A stretch of DNA of 64,000 nucleotides from Salana multivorans (GCF_003751805.1 NZ_RKHQ01000001.1:496001-560000), one strand, 5' to 3'; positions 24,462-33,911 are shown, numbered from the stretch's first letter. The notes: generated by a model from the letters alone, not told the origin. Numbers and translations are program-made.

Positions 24462-25436
24462 TCAGACCGCGCGGCGGCGGGCCAGCACGGCGTTGAGGTC
24501 GATGCTCGGCACGTCGGTCGCCGACGTCTCCTCGACCTCGGCGACGACGACGCCGGCGTCGTCGGACGACGCGATCTCGACCGCGGACGGCTCGGCCGTC
24601 ACCTCGGTCTCGCGGCGCGGCGCGGCGGCCTTGAGCGTGTAGGTCGGCACGGGGACGGGGACGGGCGTCCAGGTCCCGGCGGCGTCCGCCTCCGGAGCCT
24701 GCTCGGCCACGGCCTCGACGTCCTCGGCCACCGAGGCGACGTCGAGCGGCATCTCACCCGTGTCCCAGCGCAGGCCGGACCGGGCGTCGACGCCCTCCGG
24801 GGCCGCACCGGTCGCGGTGAGGTGCGCCCGGAGCTGCGACGGCGAGTAGGACGGGCCGGACGGCGTCGCGGCACGCGGCGCACGCAGGCTCTCGGGGACC
24901 TGCGACCACTCCGCCCGCTCCGCCTGCGCCGCGCGGACGCCAAGGTAGAGCGTCGCGCCGAGGACCACGGTCGGGAAGAGCGCGAGGTACCACTGGAAGC
25001 TCGCCACGGCAACGGCGACCCACGCGATCACGGTGACCCCGAGCACGACGAGCGTGAGGACGAGGCGCCGACGGGCGGCCGCGGCCTGCTCGGCACGTCG
25101 AGCCGCCAGGGCGGCCCGGACGGCGGCGACGCGGCGCGCCTCGGCGGCGGTGCGGCGCTCTGCCATGCCAGCGGGTCGGTTCACGGCCTGCTCCTCACGT
25201 CGTTCGGCGATCTGGTGTGGCGCGGACCGGATCGTCGACCGGACCAGTGCCTCGGTGGAGGCCCCGCCGCTCACCGGGGTCGACCTGCGTTCCACGACCC
25301 GCAGCCGCGTCGAGAACCGGTCGGGGACGCGCGCGTCCCCGACGGCCTGACGCCGCCGGACGAGTGCCGGAACGAGGTACCCCAGCAGCAGCGCGGCCAC
25401 CGCCGCGACGACGAAGCCGGCGGGACTCACGCTCAC
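24462..25436 (-). CDS. sepX: divisome membrane protein of the SepX/GlpR type
   Basis: About 324 residues. One N-terminal transmembrane helix (AGFVVAAVAALLLGYLVPALV) followed by 'DRFSTRLRVVERR', a basic cytoplasmic segment rich in Arg/Ala, then two adjacent helices (about 125-175) and a long cytosolic tail. This layout, and the neighbouring RimJ-like acetyltransferase and 5-formyl-THF cyclo-ligase, match the actinobacterial gene for the gephyrin-like-protein receptor SepX/GlpR that acts at the division septum. The usual galU and glp/moeA genes are not between them here. Start is GTG at 25436 or 25430; neither has a strong ribosome-binding site. Confidence 0.65.
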   Translation of the reverse strand: MSVSPAGFVVAAVAALLLGYLVPALVRRRQAVGDARVPDRFSTRLRVVERRSTPVSGGASTEALVRSTIRSAPHQIAERREEQAVNRPAGMAERRTAAEARRVAAVRAALAARRAEQAAAARRRLVLTLVVLGVTVIAWVAVAVASFQWYLALFPTVVLGATLYLGVRAAQAERAEWSQVPESLRAPRAATPSGPSYSPSQLRAHLTATGAAPEGVDARSGLRWDTGEMPLDVASVAEDVEAVAEQAPEADAAGTWTPVPVPVPTYTLKAAAPRRETEVTAEPSAVEIASSDDAGVVVAEVEETSATDVPSIDLNAVLARRRAV

Positions 25437-25607
25437 ACCGACGACGGTAGGGCGCGGGTGCGAGGCGTCACCGCAGGTGGCCGGGCGTGTCGCCCGATTG
25501 GCCCGGCGGCGACGGGGACGGAGCCGGCCGGTCCAGCGTCGATCTTCCGCCGATCTCACGTCGGCCGGGGCGGCCCGGGAGCGCCGAGAGCGACCTCCGG
25601 GGGACTC

Positions 25608-26267
25608 TCACGACCCGGGGATCTCCCTCGGCTCGGGGGCCGCGGGGACTGCGGCTGCGGCTGCGGCTGCGGCTGCGGCTGCGGCCAGGTTGGCCTCGAG
25701 CCGCTCGACCATCGTGCCGGTGACCTCCTCGGCCGTGATGGCGAAGGTCCGGTGGTCGGCCCAGTGCCCCTGGATGTGCAGGTAGGCCTTGCGCACGCCC
25801 TCGTCGCGCAGCCCGAGCTTCGCCACGACCCGCAGGCTCGCCGCGTTCTCCGGGCGGATGTTGATCTCGACGCGGTGCAGGCCGAGCGTGCCGAAGCAGT
25901 CGTCGACGGCGAGCGCGACCGCCCGCGGCGTGATCCCCCGGCCCGCGACGTCCCGCGAGATCCAGTACCCGATCGCGGCCGAGCTGAGCGATCCGCGGGT
26001 GATGCCGGTGACGGTGACCTGCCCGACCAGCCGCCCCTCCAGCCAGACCGCCCACGGTCGCGACTGCCCGGCCCGCGCCGCGCGGTTGCTCTCGCGGATC
26101 CACTGGCCGAAGGTCATGGCCGGTCGGCCCTCGGTGGGCGGGACGGTCGCCTCCCACGGCTGCAACCACGCGGCGTTGCGACGGCGCAGCTCGTTCCACT
26201 CCCGGAAGTCACGGCGGCGCAGGGGCCTCAGCTCGAGGCGCCCGTCCGTGATGCGCGTTGGCCACAT
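25608..26267 (-). CDS. RimJ/RimL-type GNAT N-acetyltransferase
   Basis: 219 residues. GNAT features: 'LELRPLRRRDF' first strand, 'GQVTVTGI', and the acetyl-CoA loop region 'ISRDVAGRGITPRAV', then 'GLHRVEINIRPENAASLRV' typical of RimJ/RimL. Likely acetylates protein N-termini. The C-terminus carries a run of alanines encoded by six CTGCGG hexamers, unusual for the family. ATG at 26267; the longer open frame upstream is antisense shadow of the folate gene. Divergent from the folate gene at 26350. Confidence 0.85.
   Translation of the reverse strand: MWPTRITDGRLELRPLRRRDFREWNELRRRNAAWLQPWEATVPPTEGRPAMTFGQWIRESNRAARAGQSRPWAVWLEGRLVGQVTVTGITRGSLSSAAIGYWISRDVAGRGITPRAVALAVDDCFGTLGLHRVEINIRPENAASLRVVAKLGLRDEGVRKAYLHIQGHWADHRTFAITAEEVTGTMVERLEANLAAAAAAAAAAAAVPAAPEPREIPGS
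25649..25684. repeat. six tandem CTGCGG hexamers
   Basis: Perfect six-copy hexanucleotide repeat near the 3' end of the GNAT gene, encoding alanines. Copy changes would alter tail length without a frameshift. Confidence 0.95.
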
Positions 26268-26349
26268 TGCCCCGAGGGTAGTGCGCGAGGACCGGGACAC
26301 GCTCGGCACGCCCGGGCCAGCCGCCGCGCGGGTGTGACACAGTGGAGGG

Positions 26350-27024
26350 GTGACAGGCAGCGACGCCGACGCGGCCCCGGCAGCGGGCCCCCCGGCCCCA
26401 GCACGCGGACCGCTCATCGACGACCTGGACGAGCTCGAGGATCTCAAGGACGAGCTGCGACGCGCGGCCCGGAAGAGGCGCAGCGGCCGCGACGCCCGCT
26501 TCCGCGAGGAGGCGGCCGAACGCATCGCGCTCCAGGTCGCCGAGCTGGTCGACGAGCTCGAGCTGGGTCCGGGCGACACCGTCGCCGCGTACGTCTCCCG
26601 CCCGGTCGAGCCGGGCACCCTCCCGACGCTGGAGCTGCTGCGCGAGCGCTCGCTGCGCGTGCTCGTGCCCGTGCTCGGCCAGGCGCTGACGCGGGACTGG
26701 GGCGAGTTCACCGGCGTCGGCGACCTCGACCATCGGGCTCCCGGCCGGCCGATGGAGCCGCCGGAGGCTGCCGGTGACTGCTCGCTGCTGCGCGAGGCGC
26801 GACTCGTGCTCGTGCCGGCGCTGCGGATCGACGAGGCGGGCTACCGCCTCGGCCAGGGCGGCGGCTGGTACGACCGCGCGCTCCAGCACGCGCGCGACGT
26901 CTCCGCGATCGTCGGGATCGTGTACGACGACGAGGTCGCCGACACCCCGCTCCCCCGCGGCGATCACGACCTGCCCGTCGGCAGCGTCCTGACGCCGACG
27001 CGACGGTGGCGCATCGGCGCCTGA
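26350..27024 (+). CDS. 5-formyltetrahydrofolate cyclo-ligase
   Basis: 224 residues; converts 5-formyl-THF to 5,10-methenyl-THF using ATP. The C-terminal 'GYRLGQGGGWYDRAL' is the family hallmark nucleotide/substrate loop, and 'LRRAARKRRS' near residue 40 is the basic N-terminal helix. The first ~30 residues are extra and acidic/Ala-rich. GTG at 26350 is the only available start after an upstream stop, with GGAGG unusually close. Divergent from the RimJ-like gene, an arrangement seen in many actinobacteria. Confidence 0.88.
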   Translation: MTGSDADAAPAAGPPAPARGPLIDDLDELEDLKDELRRAARKRRSGRDARFREEAAERIALQVAELVDELELGPGDTVAAYVSRPVEPGTLPTLELLRERSLRVLVPVLGQALTRDWGEFTGVGDLDHRAPGRPMEPPEAAGDCSLLREARLVLVPALRIDEAGYRLGQGGGWYDRALQHARDVSAIVGIVYDDEVADTPLPRGDHDLPVGSVLTPTRRWRIGA

Positions 27025-27176
27025 GGCGCGCGGCCGCTCGGGCGTGAGCCGGCGCTGGCGCGAACCGGAGCTGGTACGGCCCCCGACCTCTCATGTCTGC
27101 CCTCCGGGCCGCGGCAGGTCGCCACGCGCGGGAGGCGTGTAGCGTTGCCGTGCCCATCGACGTCGTCAGGAGCACG

Positions 27177-27509
27177 ATGCCCACCTACGCCTACCGCGGT
27201 ACCGAGTGCGGCCATGAGTTCGAGACCTACCAGTCCTTCAGCGACGACCCGCTCGTCGAGTGCCTCGAGTGCGGCGGCCCCGTGCGCCGGGTGATCTCCG
27301 GGGTCGGCGTCACGTTCAAGGGCTCGGGGTTCTACCGCACGGACTCGCGCGCCGAGGGCACGAAGGCCGGGAAGGGCAAGGGCACGGGCGGGTCGGACTC
27401 GGCCTCGTCGACGACGCCCGCGCCCGCGGCGAGCACGTCGTCGTCGAGCACGTCGCCGGCCTCGTCGAGCGCGTCGGCCGGCTCGACGTCCGGGTCGGCC
27501 GGCTCCTAG
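27177..27509 (+). CDS. FmdB-family zinc ribbon protein with one cysteine missing
   Basis: 110 residues. MPTYAYRGTECGHEFETYQSF.. then CLECGG and 'GVTFKGSGFYRTDSR', the standard FmdB core. The family normally has CxxC twice; here C11, C29 and C32 are present but residue 8 is Gly (GGT) where Cys (TGT/TGC) is expected, so one zinc ligand is lost. The C-terminal 45 residues are a Ser/Thr/Ala/Gly-rich disordered tail. ATG preceded by AGGAG. Role of the family is poorly known. Confidence 0.85.
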   Translation: MPTYAYRGTECGHEFETYQSFSDDPLVECLECGGPVRRVISGVGVTFKGSGFYRTDSRAEGTKAGKGKGTGGSDSASSTTPAPAASTSSSSTSPASSSASAGSTSGSAGS

Positions 27510-27619
27510 CGCTCTCCCGGCTGCGGGCCGGCTGTCCACAGCGAGGCGAGGCGTCCCCCGCCCCGCCGTCGTCCCCACCCCCCGAGCGCGATCCGCCGAG
27601 GCCCTCCTACGGTCACGGC

Positions 27620-28279
27620 ATGGACACACCGACGCCCGACCGAGCCGCCGCCGCACGGCGGCGCTCCCGCGGCATGCGCTCGCTGTGGTGGCGCTACCGG
27701 CCCCTCCTCGTCGGCGGGCTGACGTTCTGGCTCGTGCTCGCGGCCCTTCCGCTCGCCCGACCCTCGACGGCGACGGTGCCCGTCGTGGTCGCCACCCGGG
27801 ACCTCGCGGCGGGGACCGTGCTCGCTCCGGGGGACGTCACGCTCTGGGAGCTTCCCCGCGGCCACGCCCCGCCCTCGGCGCTGGCCGGGACGGGCGACGC
27901 GGTCGGGCACCAGCTCCGGCACGCGGTGGCCGCTGGCGTCGCGGTCGTCCCGCTCGCGCTCGCGGACGGCGGCTGGGGTCTCGCACACGATGAGAGCGCC
28001 GTCCCCGTCCGCCTGGCGGACCCGCTCGTCGCCGCGCTGCTCGAGGCCGGCGACCGCGTCGAGCTGGTCCGGGCGGACGGCGAGGCGACCGCCTCCCTCA
28101 CCGCCGACGCGCGCATCCTCGCCATCGTCGACGACGTGGCCGGTGGAGGCCTGCTGGGCAGCGGCACGCCCGGCTCGCCCCTCCTCCTTGTCGCGGTCCC
28201 GGAGGGCAGGGCTACGCTCGTGCTTGATGCGAGCGCCCGTGGCACACTCACCGCTGCGCTCGCGCCCGCCCACCTGTAG
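27620..28279 (+). CDS. CpaB/RcpC-like SAF-domain protein
   Basis: 219 residues. One N-terminal transmembrane helix (about 30-50), then a SAF domain 'VPVVVATRDLAAGTVLAPGDVTLWELP' and a second, weaker beta domain. CpaB/RcpC proteins act in Flp/Tad pilus assembly at the cell envelope, but no other tad genes are in the window, so its role may be different. ATG at 27620. Followed after 63 bases by mscL. Confidence 0.75.
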   Translation: MDTPTPDRAAAARRRSRGMRSLWWRYRPLLVGGLTFWLVLAALPLARPSTATVPVVVATRDLAAGTVLAPGDVTLWELPRGHAPPSALAGTGDAVGHQLRHAVAAGVAVVPLALADGGWGLAHDESAVPVRLADPLVAALLEAGDRVELVRADGEATASLTADARILAIVDDVAGGGLLGSGTPGSPLLLVAVPEGRATLVLDASARGTLTAALAPAHL

Positions 28280-28342
28280 TGCGCGCCGGCCATGCGCACG
28301 GCAGGCCGCCTCACCCACCACCGACGCAGGGAGCCAGACCCC

Positions 28343-28777
28343 ATGTCCACCACCAACGCCCTCCAGAAGACCGGCGGAGTCCTCAACGGTTTCAAGGAGT
28401 TCATCTCACGCGGCAACGCGGTCGACCTCGCCGTCGGCGTCGTCATCGGCGCGGCGTTCGGCGCCGTCATCGACTCCATCGTCACCTCCATCCTGGAGCC
28501 GCTGATCGCGGCGATCTTCGGCAAGCCCGACCTCACCGGGATCTGGACCTGGAACCTCAACGGTGCGGCGATCCAGCCGTTCGCCGTCGTGACGGCCCTC
28601 ATCAACTTCCTCCTCGTGGCCGCCGCCATCTACTTCCTCGTGGTCATGCCGCTCAACGCCCTGGCGGCGAAGCGCGCCAAGACGGAGGAGGAGCCAGCTC
28701 CGGAGGAGAAGTCCCAGGAGTCCATCCTGCTCACCGAGATCCGCGACCTCCTGGCCTCCCAGAAGCCGCAGGTCTGA
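28343..28777 (+). CDS. mscL: large-conductance mechanosensitive channel MscL
   Basis: 144 residues. Short amphipathic N-terminus (GFKEFISRGNAVDLAVGVVIGAAFGAVI), first pore helix, periplasmic loop, second helix (INFLLVAAAIYFLVVMPLNAL) and a charged cytoplasmic helix ending 'LLTEIRDLLA', all as in MscL. Releases solutes upon hypo-osmotic shock. ATG 28343 is preceded by GGGAG; longer frame not needed. A strong hairpin follows 10 bases after the stop. Confidence 0.96.
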   Translation: MSTTNALQKTGGVLNGFKEFISRGNAVDLAVGVVIGAAFGAVIDSIVTSILEPLIAAIFGKPDLTGIWTWNLNGAAIQPFAVVTALINFLLVAAAIYFLVVMPLNALAAKRAKTEEEPAPEEKSQESILLTEIRDLLASQKPQV

Positions 28778-28787
28778 ACGCACCGAC

Positions 28788-28841
28788 GCCGAACGAGCGA
28801 GGCCCGGTCCCCTGTCGGGGGCCGGGCCTCGCTCGTTCGGC
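28788..28841. terminator. 20-bp perfect bidirectional terminator hairpin
   Basis: Arms 28788-28807 and 28822-28841, loop 14, between mscL and the convergent giant gene. Confidence 0.8.
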
Positions 28842-28895
28842 TCGATCGCTCGGGCGGTCACCGCGTCGCGGCGGCCGCGGTCGGGCGGATGCGCT

Positions 28896-31800
28896 CTACC
28901 AGTGCGGCGGACGCTCGCGGAGGATGCGGTCGTCGTCGTCCCCGCGGCGATCGCCCCACGCCCCGTCGGTGTCCTCCCACGCGCGGTCGGGCAGCACCGA
29001 GTCGCCGAGCGTCGGCTGCACGACCCCCTCGCCGGACTCGCGCGCCCGCTCGGCCTCGCTCGCCTCCGCGTTCCCGTCCTCGTCGTCGGTCCGCCCCGAC
29101 TCGTCGGCCGACTCCTCGTTCCCGGCGCCACCCGGGCTCCGGTCGGTCACGTCCTCGTCGGGGGTCGCCCGGGGTGACTCGGGGTCCCCGTCCTCGGCGT
29201 CCTCGGCGTCCCCGGAACCAGCGTCGCCGCCGACACCCTCGGTGCTGCCTTCGACGCCGGCCTCGGCCGCCACGTCGTCGTCGGCCTCGGTGTCGCCACC
29301 GTCCGACTCGTCGGCCGCCATGCCGGCCTCGGCCTCACGCTCGGCCTCGGCGTCACGCTCCCCCTCGGCGAGCCCACGCTCGTTCAGCGGGATGACGTCC
29401 GTCGGCGGCTCCGGGTCCTCCCGGCCGGGGTCGGCCGCACCGTCGTCCGCGGCCGGCGTCGCCGCCAGGTCGAACCTCGTCTCCTCGTTCGCGGCCACGA
29501 TCTCGGCGGCCGTCGCTGCCAGCGGCAGCTCGCGCGTCTCGACGTCGTCGAGGACGATCCGGCCGCTGCCGTCGGACTCCGCACCCTCGGGGCGCTCGGG
29601 CGCCAGCACGCGCTGGGCCACCTCGGTCAGGACCTCCTCGGCGCGCGGCGCGCCCGGGGGAAGCCCGAGCTCTCGCGCGAGCTCCCCGGCCAGCTCCGGC
29701 ACGTCGCGGACGACACCGTCGCTGCCGACCCACCGGGCCAGCGCCTCCAGCTCGCGGGCCGAGTACGCCCCCATCGGGAGCCCGGCGAACACGTCGGGTC
29801 GCTCGCCCTCCCGGGCATGGGCGCCGTTGACCGCGACGAGGTCGTCGGCCGCGGTTCCCTCGGCGTCGTCGTCCACCATCGGCGGCGCGACGACCGACGT
29901 CTCCGGCTGCGGCAGCGCGCGCACGCGCGCCGACACGGCGTCGAGCACGGCCTGGGCCGCGGCCTCCGGGTCGAGGAACACGTCGAGCGAGGACAGCACG
30001 AGCACGTCCCACCCCCGACGCTCGAGCCGCTCCCGCCAGTACCGGTCGCGCATCCGCAGGTTGGTCGTCGCGACGTACTCGGGCGTGTCCGTGAGGATCG
30101 CCACGCCGTAGGTCCCCGGCAGCGACGGGTGCCCGACCGCGAGCGGGATCCGCACGCCGTCCGGCGGCCCGTAGCTCGCCGCCACCTCGAGCCCCATCCG
30201 CCAGAGCCGGTCGGCCAGGTCCACGAGCAGGGGGTCGGGTGAGCCCTCGCGGCTGGAGCTGGACGCGATGCCGCCCTCGGCCGCGAAGGCCAGGAGGTCG
30301 GCGAGCATCGTGGAGCCCGGCGAGCGGAGCCGCTGCGCGTCGAGGTCGGTCGGCGCGAGCGGGCTCGTCACGACGAGCCGCGTGCGGCAGGCCTCCAGCG
30401 CGTCGACCAGCAGCGACACCCCGCGCGGCGAGCTGACCGCGCCGAACTGGTGGATCACCCGCCCGTGCGGCGTCTTCCCGTACCCGACCGCCAGGATGAT
30501 CGCGTCCCGACGCATGCCGGCGGCCTGCTCGACGTCGACGACGACGAACGGCTCGAGCCGCGCCGGGTCGAGGGCGTCCGCGATCGCGCGGGCATCGCTC
30601 ACGGCGTGCGCGACGGCGTCCCGGATGCGCGCGGCGTGGCGCGGGTTGAGCGCGATGACGGCGAGCGACTCCTCGGGCCGGGCCAGCGCGTGGTCGATCA
30701 CGAGGTCGACCACGTGCTCGACCTCGTCCGGCACGCTCTCGACGACGCCGCCGTGCACGGCGAGCGCGCGACCCTCGACGACGTCGAGCCGGATGGTCGA
30801 CGGGCCGGGGACGGACGGGATCGCGACGAGCGCGTCCGCGTAGCCGTGCTTCTCCAGGAACGCGGCGAGCGAGGAGTCCCGGTCGGTGCGCGAGCCGTCG
30901 AGCTGCACGTGCGGCAGCACCTCGGCCAGGCGCGCGACGGCGCCCGTCCCGCCGCGACGCACGTCGCCGACCACGACGACCTGGCGCGCCCGGCCGATCG
31001 CCGCGACGACCTGCTCCAGCGCGAGGTTCTGGATCGAGTCGAGGACGAGGAGGTCGATCGTCGCGGCGCCGTCGGCGTCGGGGCGCGGCAGCACCTGCGG
31101 GACGAGCATCGGCGGGACGCTCCACGCCGGGACGACGGTGCGACCGACGGCCCCGTAGGACTCCGCGAGCGAGCGCAGGTCGAGCTGCTCGACGCCCCGG
31201 CGTGCCCGGTCGGCGGCCTTGAACAGCTCGCGCGCCTGGGTCTTGTCCGCCACGGCGACCGACCGCAGCCGCGACGCCGTCGCCAGCGCGACGGGCGGCA
31301 CGAGGCTGTCCACCTGCGCGAGGTCGAGCTCGCGCAGCCGGTCGACCTCGTCCGCGAAGCTCGTGGCGCCGCGGACGGCCGGAACGGTCTGGATGATGTG
31401 CTCGAGCACGCTCGACCACCACGCGAGGTCCAGCTCGCTCGTCACGGCCTCGAGCGGCACGCGCCGGGCGGCGAGGTCGTCGAGCAGGTCGCCGAGGCCG
31501 AGGTCCTCCAGCCGCGCGATGGCGTCGGTGCGCTCGGGCAGGGCGCGGGAGATGCTCTCGTCCTCGGTGAGGCTGAGCAGATGGTCGCCGAGCCGGTCGA
31601 GGTCGACGTGGTCCAGCGGGACGGTGCCGTCGCCGATGGTCGAGCGCAGCGGGCCGTCGAGCTCCGCGACGGCCGCGACGACCTCGTCGGTCACGGCGAT
31701 GAGCTCGGACATCTCCTCGGGCAGCCTCGGCCAGCCACCGGCGGTGCAGTGCTGCCGCCAGATCTCGCGCTCCTCCTGGACGGCGACCAGCTCGGCGTGC

Positions 31801-33794
31801 AGGTCCGTCACGTGGCGCCCGGGGCGCAGGAGGTCCTTGGCCTGCTTGCGCAGGCGACGGCGGACGGCCTGCGGAAGCACCTCGTGCGACTCGCGGGACG
31901 CGCGGGGAGCGGTCGCCGCGACGAGGTCGGCGGCCGACCGCTCGAAGATCGCGGGCTGGAACACGTCGAGGGCGGCGCGGATGCCCTCGAGCATCCGGAG
32001 CTGCTCCACCCAGACCGCGAGGGTCTCGGCCGGTTCGAGGCCGGTCTGCGCGGCGGCCACGGCCATCCGCTGGCGCAGCAGCGGGAGGGTCCGGGCGCCG
32101 AGCCGCTGGACGCGCTCGACCGTCGAGCGCGCCTCCTCACCGTCGGCGAGCGCGACGCCGTACCAGGGGCTGTCGCTGCGGCGGAGCTGGAACGTGCCGA
32201 GCGTCGCGGCCTTCGCCAGCTCGCCGCGCGCGTTCTCCAGGCCGCGTCCGGCGAGCCGCTTGATCGTCGTCGGCGACAGCCGCACCTGGGTGCGCGGGGC
32301 CGGGCGACGCAGCGTGATCTCCGCGAGCGCCTGCATGGCGTCGGCGGCCGAGACCCCGAACTCCGGCTGCTCCGTGTGCCAGGCCCTGACGCGGGCCGTG
32401 AGCGTGCCGCGCAGCCGCGAGAGCTCGGTGCGCATCGTCTGGATGCCGGCCGCGTCGATGTCGGGCAGGCTCGCGCCGAGCCGGTCGGTGATGAGCGCGC
32501 CGACCTCGCGGCCCTGCCCGGCGCCGGCCGCGGCGTCGAGCGCCATGCCGTCGAGCCCGAGCTCGATGAGCCGGGCGACGAGCGACTCCGCCGCGCGCCG
32601 CGTGCCCGCGAGGTGCACGATCGTGCGGCCGGACGCGGCGGCGTCCGCCACGACCGCGGCGACGGTCTCGGTCGTCGCGGTACCCGGGGGCGCGTCGACG
32701 ACGACGTCGATCCCGCTCGCCACGACGTCGAGCACGTGCTGCTGGCTCGCGTCGAGGTCGCCGACGCCGCGCTCCGTGCCGGGCTCGCGGTCCGCGCGCA
32801 CGATCGGCGGGAGCTGGACGTCGAACGACGTGCGCGCCTCGGGGTCCCCGGCGAGCGCCGCGACGAGGCGGTGCCGCTCGAGCCAGCCGCCCGTGAGGTC
32901 GTCGGCGAGGATCTGGCCCGGGTGGGCGAACGAGCCGACGACGATCCGCTCGGTCACCTCGACCTCGGCCAGGCGCGTGCGAGCTGCGGCGAGCACCCCG
33001 TCGAGGGTCTCGCGCAGGTCGGAGGAGGCGCCGAGGACGGGGGCGACGATCGGGTCGACGTCGACACCGGCCCGCACGAGCGCGTGCTCGAGCACCGGGT
33101 TGAGCGCGGCCCGGCCGAGGAGCTGCAGGACGGGGCCCTGCTCGTCCTCGTTCAGCGCGACGGGGCGCAGGAACACGGGCGCGGGGCCGAACGGGCCGGT
33201 CGGGGCGGCCTGGCCGCCCCCGGCCGCGACTCCCCCGGACGTCCGCGGGCTCGCGCCGGAATCGGTCGCCTCGCCGCCGTCGGGTGCGTCACGATCGTCG
33301 GCCGCCTCGGCCGCGTCGCCCGACCAGCTCACGATGCCGAGCGCCGCCGTCGTGGCCGCGACGCCGTACCTCTGCGAGTGCTCGCCGGCCTGCGCGATGA
33401 CCGCGCGAGCCCGACGCCGCGCCGCCGCGAGCGCGCTGGGCTCCCGGACGAGGAGCGAGAGCGGCGTCGGCTTGCCCGCGAGGAGCTGGGCCATGCCGCC
33501 GGGGTGCGCCGCCGAGAGGTCGAGCGTGGCGTCGGCGAACGTGTCGATGTCGCGCAGCGCGGACTCGCCGCCGAGGGAGGACAGGGACTCGCGCCACCCG
33601 CGCACGGCGCGGGCGAGGCGGTCCTCGGGGCGGTCAGGGCGTGGGGTGGGCGCGGCGGAGCCGTGGTTCCCGGCGGGCGCGACGCTGGCCTCGGCCTCGA
33701 CGTCCGTCCCGATCTCGCCGGCGTCGTCCGCGCGCGCAGGGGACTGCGCGGGGGCGACGTCGGTCTCGTGCCCGTCATCGACAGCCACGTGCAC
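28896..33794 (-). CDS. giant degenerate SF1-helicase-like protein
   Basis: 1632 residues. The layout recalls the AAA_11/AAA_12 SF1 helicase family with a C-terminal Vsr-like (MTES_1575-type) nuclease domain, but key motifs are altered. The Walker A region reads APPGTATTE (368-376), with Thr374 at the expected Lys. Walker B reads LDSIQN instead of DEAxQ. The nuclease-like region 'LAVGHPSLPGTYGVAILTD' through 'RRGWDVLVLSSLDVFLDPE' (about 1240-1310) lacks the usual acidic pair. The last ~200 residues are acidic and repetitive, likely disordered. The frame is intact over 4.9 kb, so it is expressed rather than decaying. Probably a non-catalytic scaffold or DNA-binding protein. Role unknown. Confidence 0.75.
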   Translation of the reverse strand: MHVAVDDGHETDVAPAQSPARADDAGEIGTDVEAEASVAPAGNHGSAAPTPRPDRPEDRLARAVRGWRESLSSLGGESALRDIDTFADATLDLSAAHPGGMAQLLAGKPTPLSLLVREPSALAAARRRARAVIAQAGEHSQRYGVAATTAALGIVSWSGDAAEAADDRDAPDGGEATDSGASPRTSGGVAAGGGQAAPTGPFGPAPVFLRPVALNEDEQGPVLQLLGRAALNPVLEHALVRAGVDVDPIVAPVLGASSDLRETLDGVLAAARTRLAEVEVTERIVVGSFAHPGQILADDLTGGWLERHRLVAALAGDPEARTSFDVQLPPIVRADREPGTERGVGDLDASQQHVLDVVASGIDVVVDAPPGTATTETVAAVVADAAASGRTIVHLAGTRRAAESLVARLIELGLDGMALDAAAGAGQGREVGALITDRLGASLPDIDAAGIQTMRTELSRLRGTLTARVRAWHTEQPEFGVSAADAMQALAEITLRRPAPRTQVRLSPTTIKRLAGRGLENARGELAKAATLGTFQLRRSDSPWYGVALADGEEARSTVERVQRLGARTLPLLRQRMAVAAAQTGLEPAETLAVWVEQLRMLEGIRAALDVFQPAIFERSAADLVAATAPRASRESHEVLPQAVRRRLRKQAKDLLRPGRHVTDLHAELVAVQEEREIWRQHCTAGGWPRLPEEMSELIAVTDEVVAAVAELDGPLRSTIGDGTVPLDHVDLDRLGDHLLSLTEDESISRALPERTDAIARLEDLGLGDLLDDLAARRVPLEAVTSELDLAWWSSVLEHIIQTVPAVRGATSFADEVDRLRELDLAQVDSLVPPVALATASRLRSVAVADKTQARELFKAADRARRGVEQLDLRSLAESYGAVGRTVVPAWSVPPMLVPQVLPRPDADGAATIDLLVLDSIQNLALEQVVAAIGRARQVVVVGDVRRGGTGAVARLAEVLPHVQLDGSRTDRDSSLAAFLEKHGYADALVAIPSVPGPSTIRLDVVEGRALAVHGGVVESVPDEVEHVVDLVIDHALARPEESLAVIALNPRHAARIRDAVAHAVSDARAIADALDPARLEPFVVVDVEQAAGMRRDAIILAVGYGKTPHGRVIHQFGAVSSPRGVSLLVDALEACRTRLVVTSPLAPTDLDAQRLRSPGSTMLADLLAFAAEGGIASSSSREGSPDPLLVDLADRLWRMGLEVAASYGPPDGVRIPLAVGHPSLPGTYGVAILTDTPEYVATTNLRMRDRYWRERLERRGWDVLVLSSLDVFLDPEAAAQAVLDAVSARVRALPQPETSVVAPPMVDDDAEGTAADDLVAVNGAHAREGERPDVFAGLPMGAYSARELEALARWVGSDGVVRDVPELAGELARELGLPPGAPRAEEVLTEVAQRVLAPERPEGAESDGSGRIVLDDVETRELPLAATAAEIVAANEETRFDLAATPAADDGAADPGREDPEPPTDVIPLNERGLAEGERDAEAEREAEAGMAADESDGGDTEADDDVAAEAGVEGSTEGVGGDAGSGDAEDAEDGDPESPRATPDEDVTDRSPGGAGNEESADESGRTDDEDGNAEASEAERARESGEGVVQPTLGDSVLPDRAWEDTDGAWGDRRGDDDDRILRERPPHW

Positions 33795-33911
33795 CTCCGC
33801 TCCTCGACACTGGCAGGCTAACGGCCGCGCGGCCGGGAAGGCGGGCGTGACTCACCCTGCGGGGCGATCCGTTCGGCTCGTCGGGGCGCCCGGGCCGGCC
33901 CGCGGGTCGCC

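Noticed and set aside
30450-33821. 1123-residue open frame on the plus strand opposite the giant helicase-like gene
   Set aside because: Composition (Arg/Asp/Gly/Val/His-rich) is that of an antisense shadow in GC-rich DNA; no motif.
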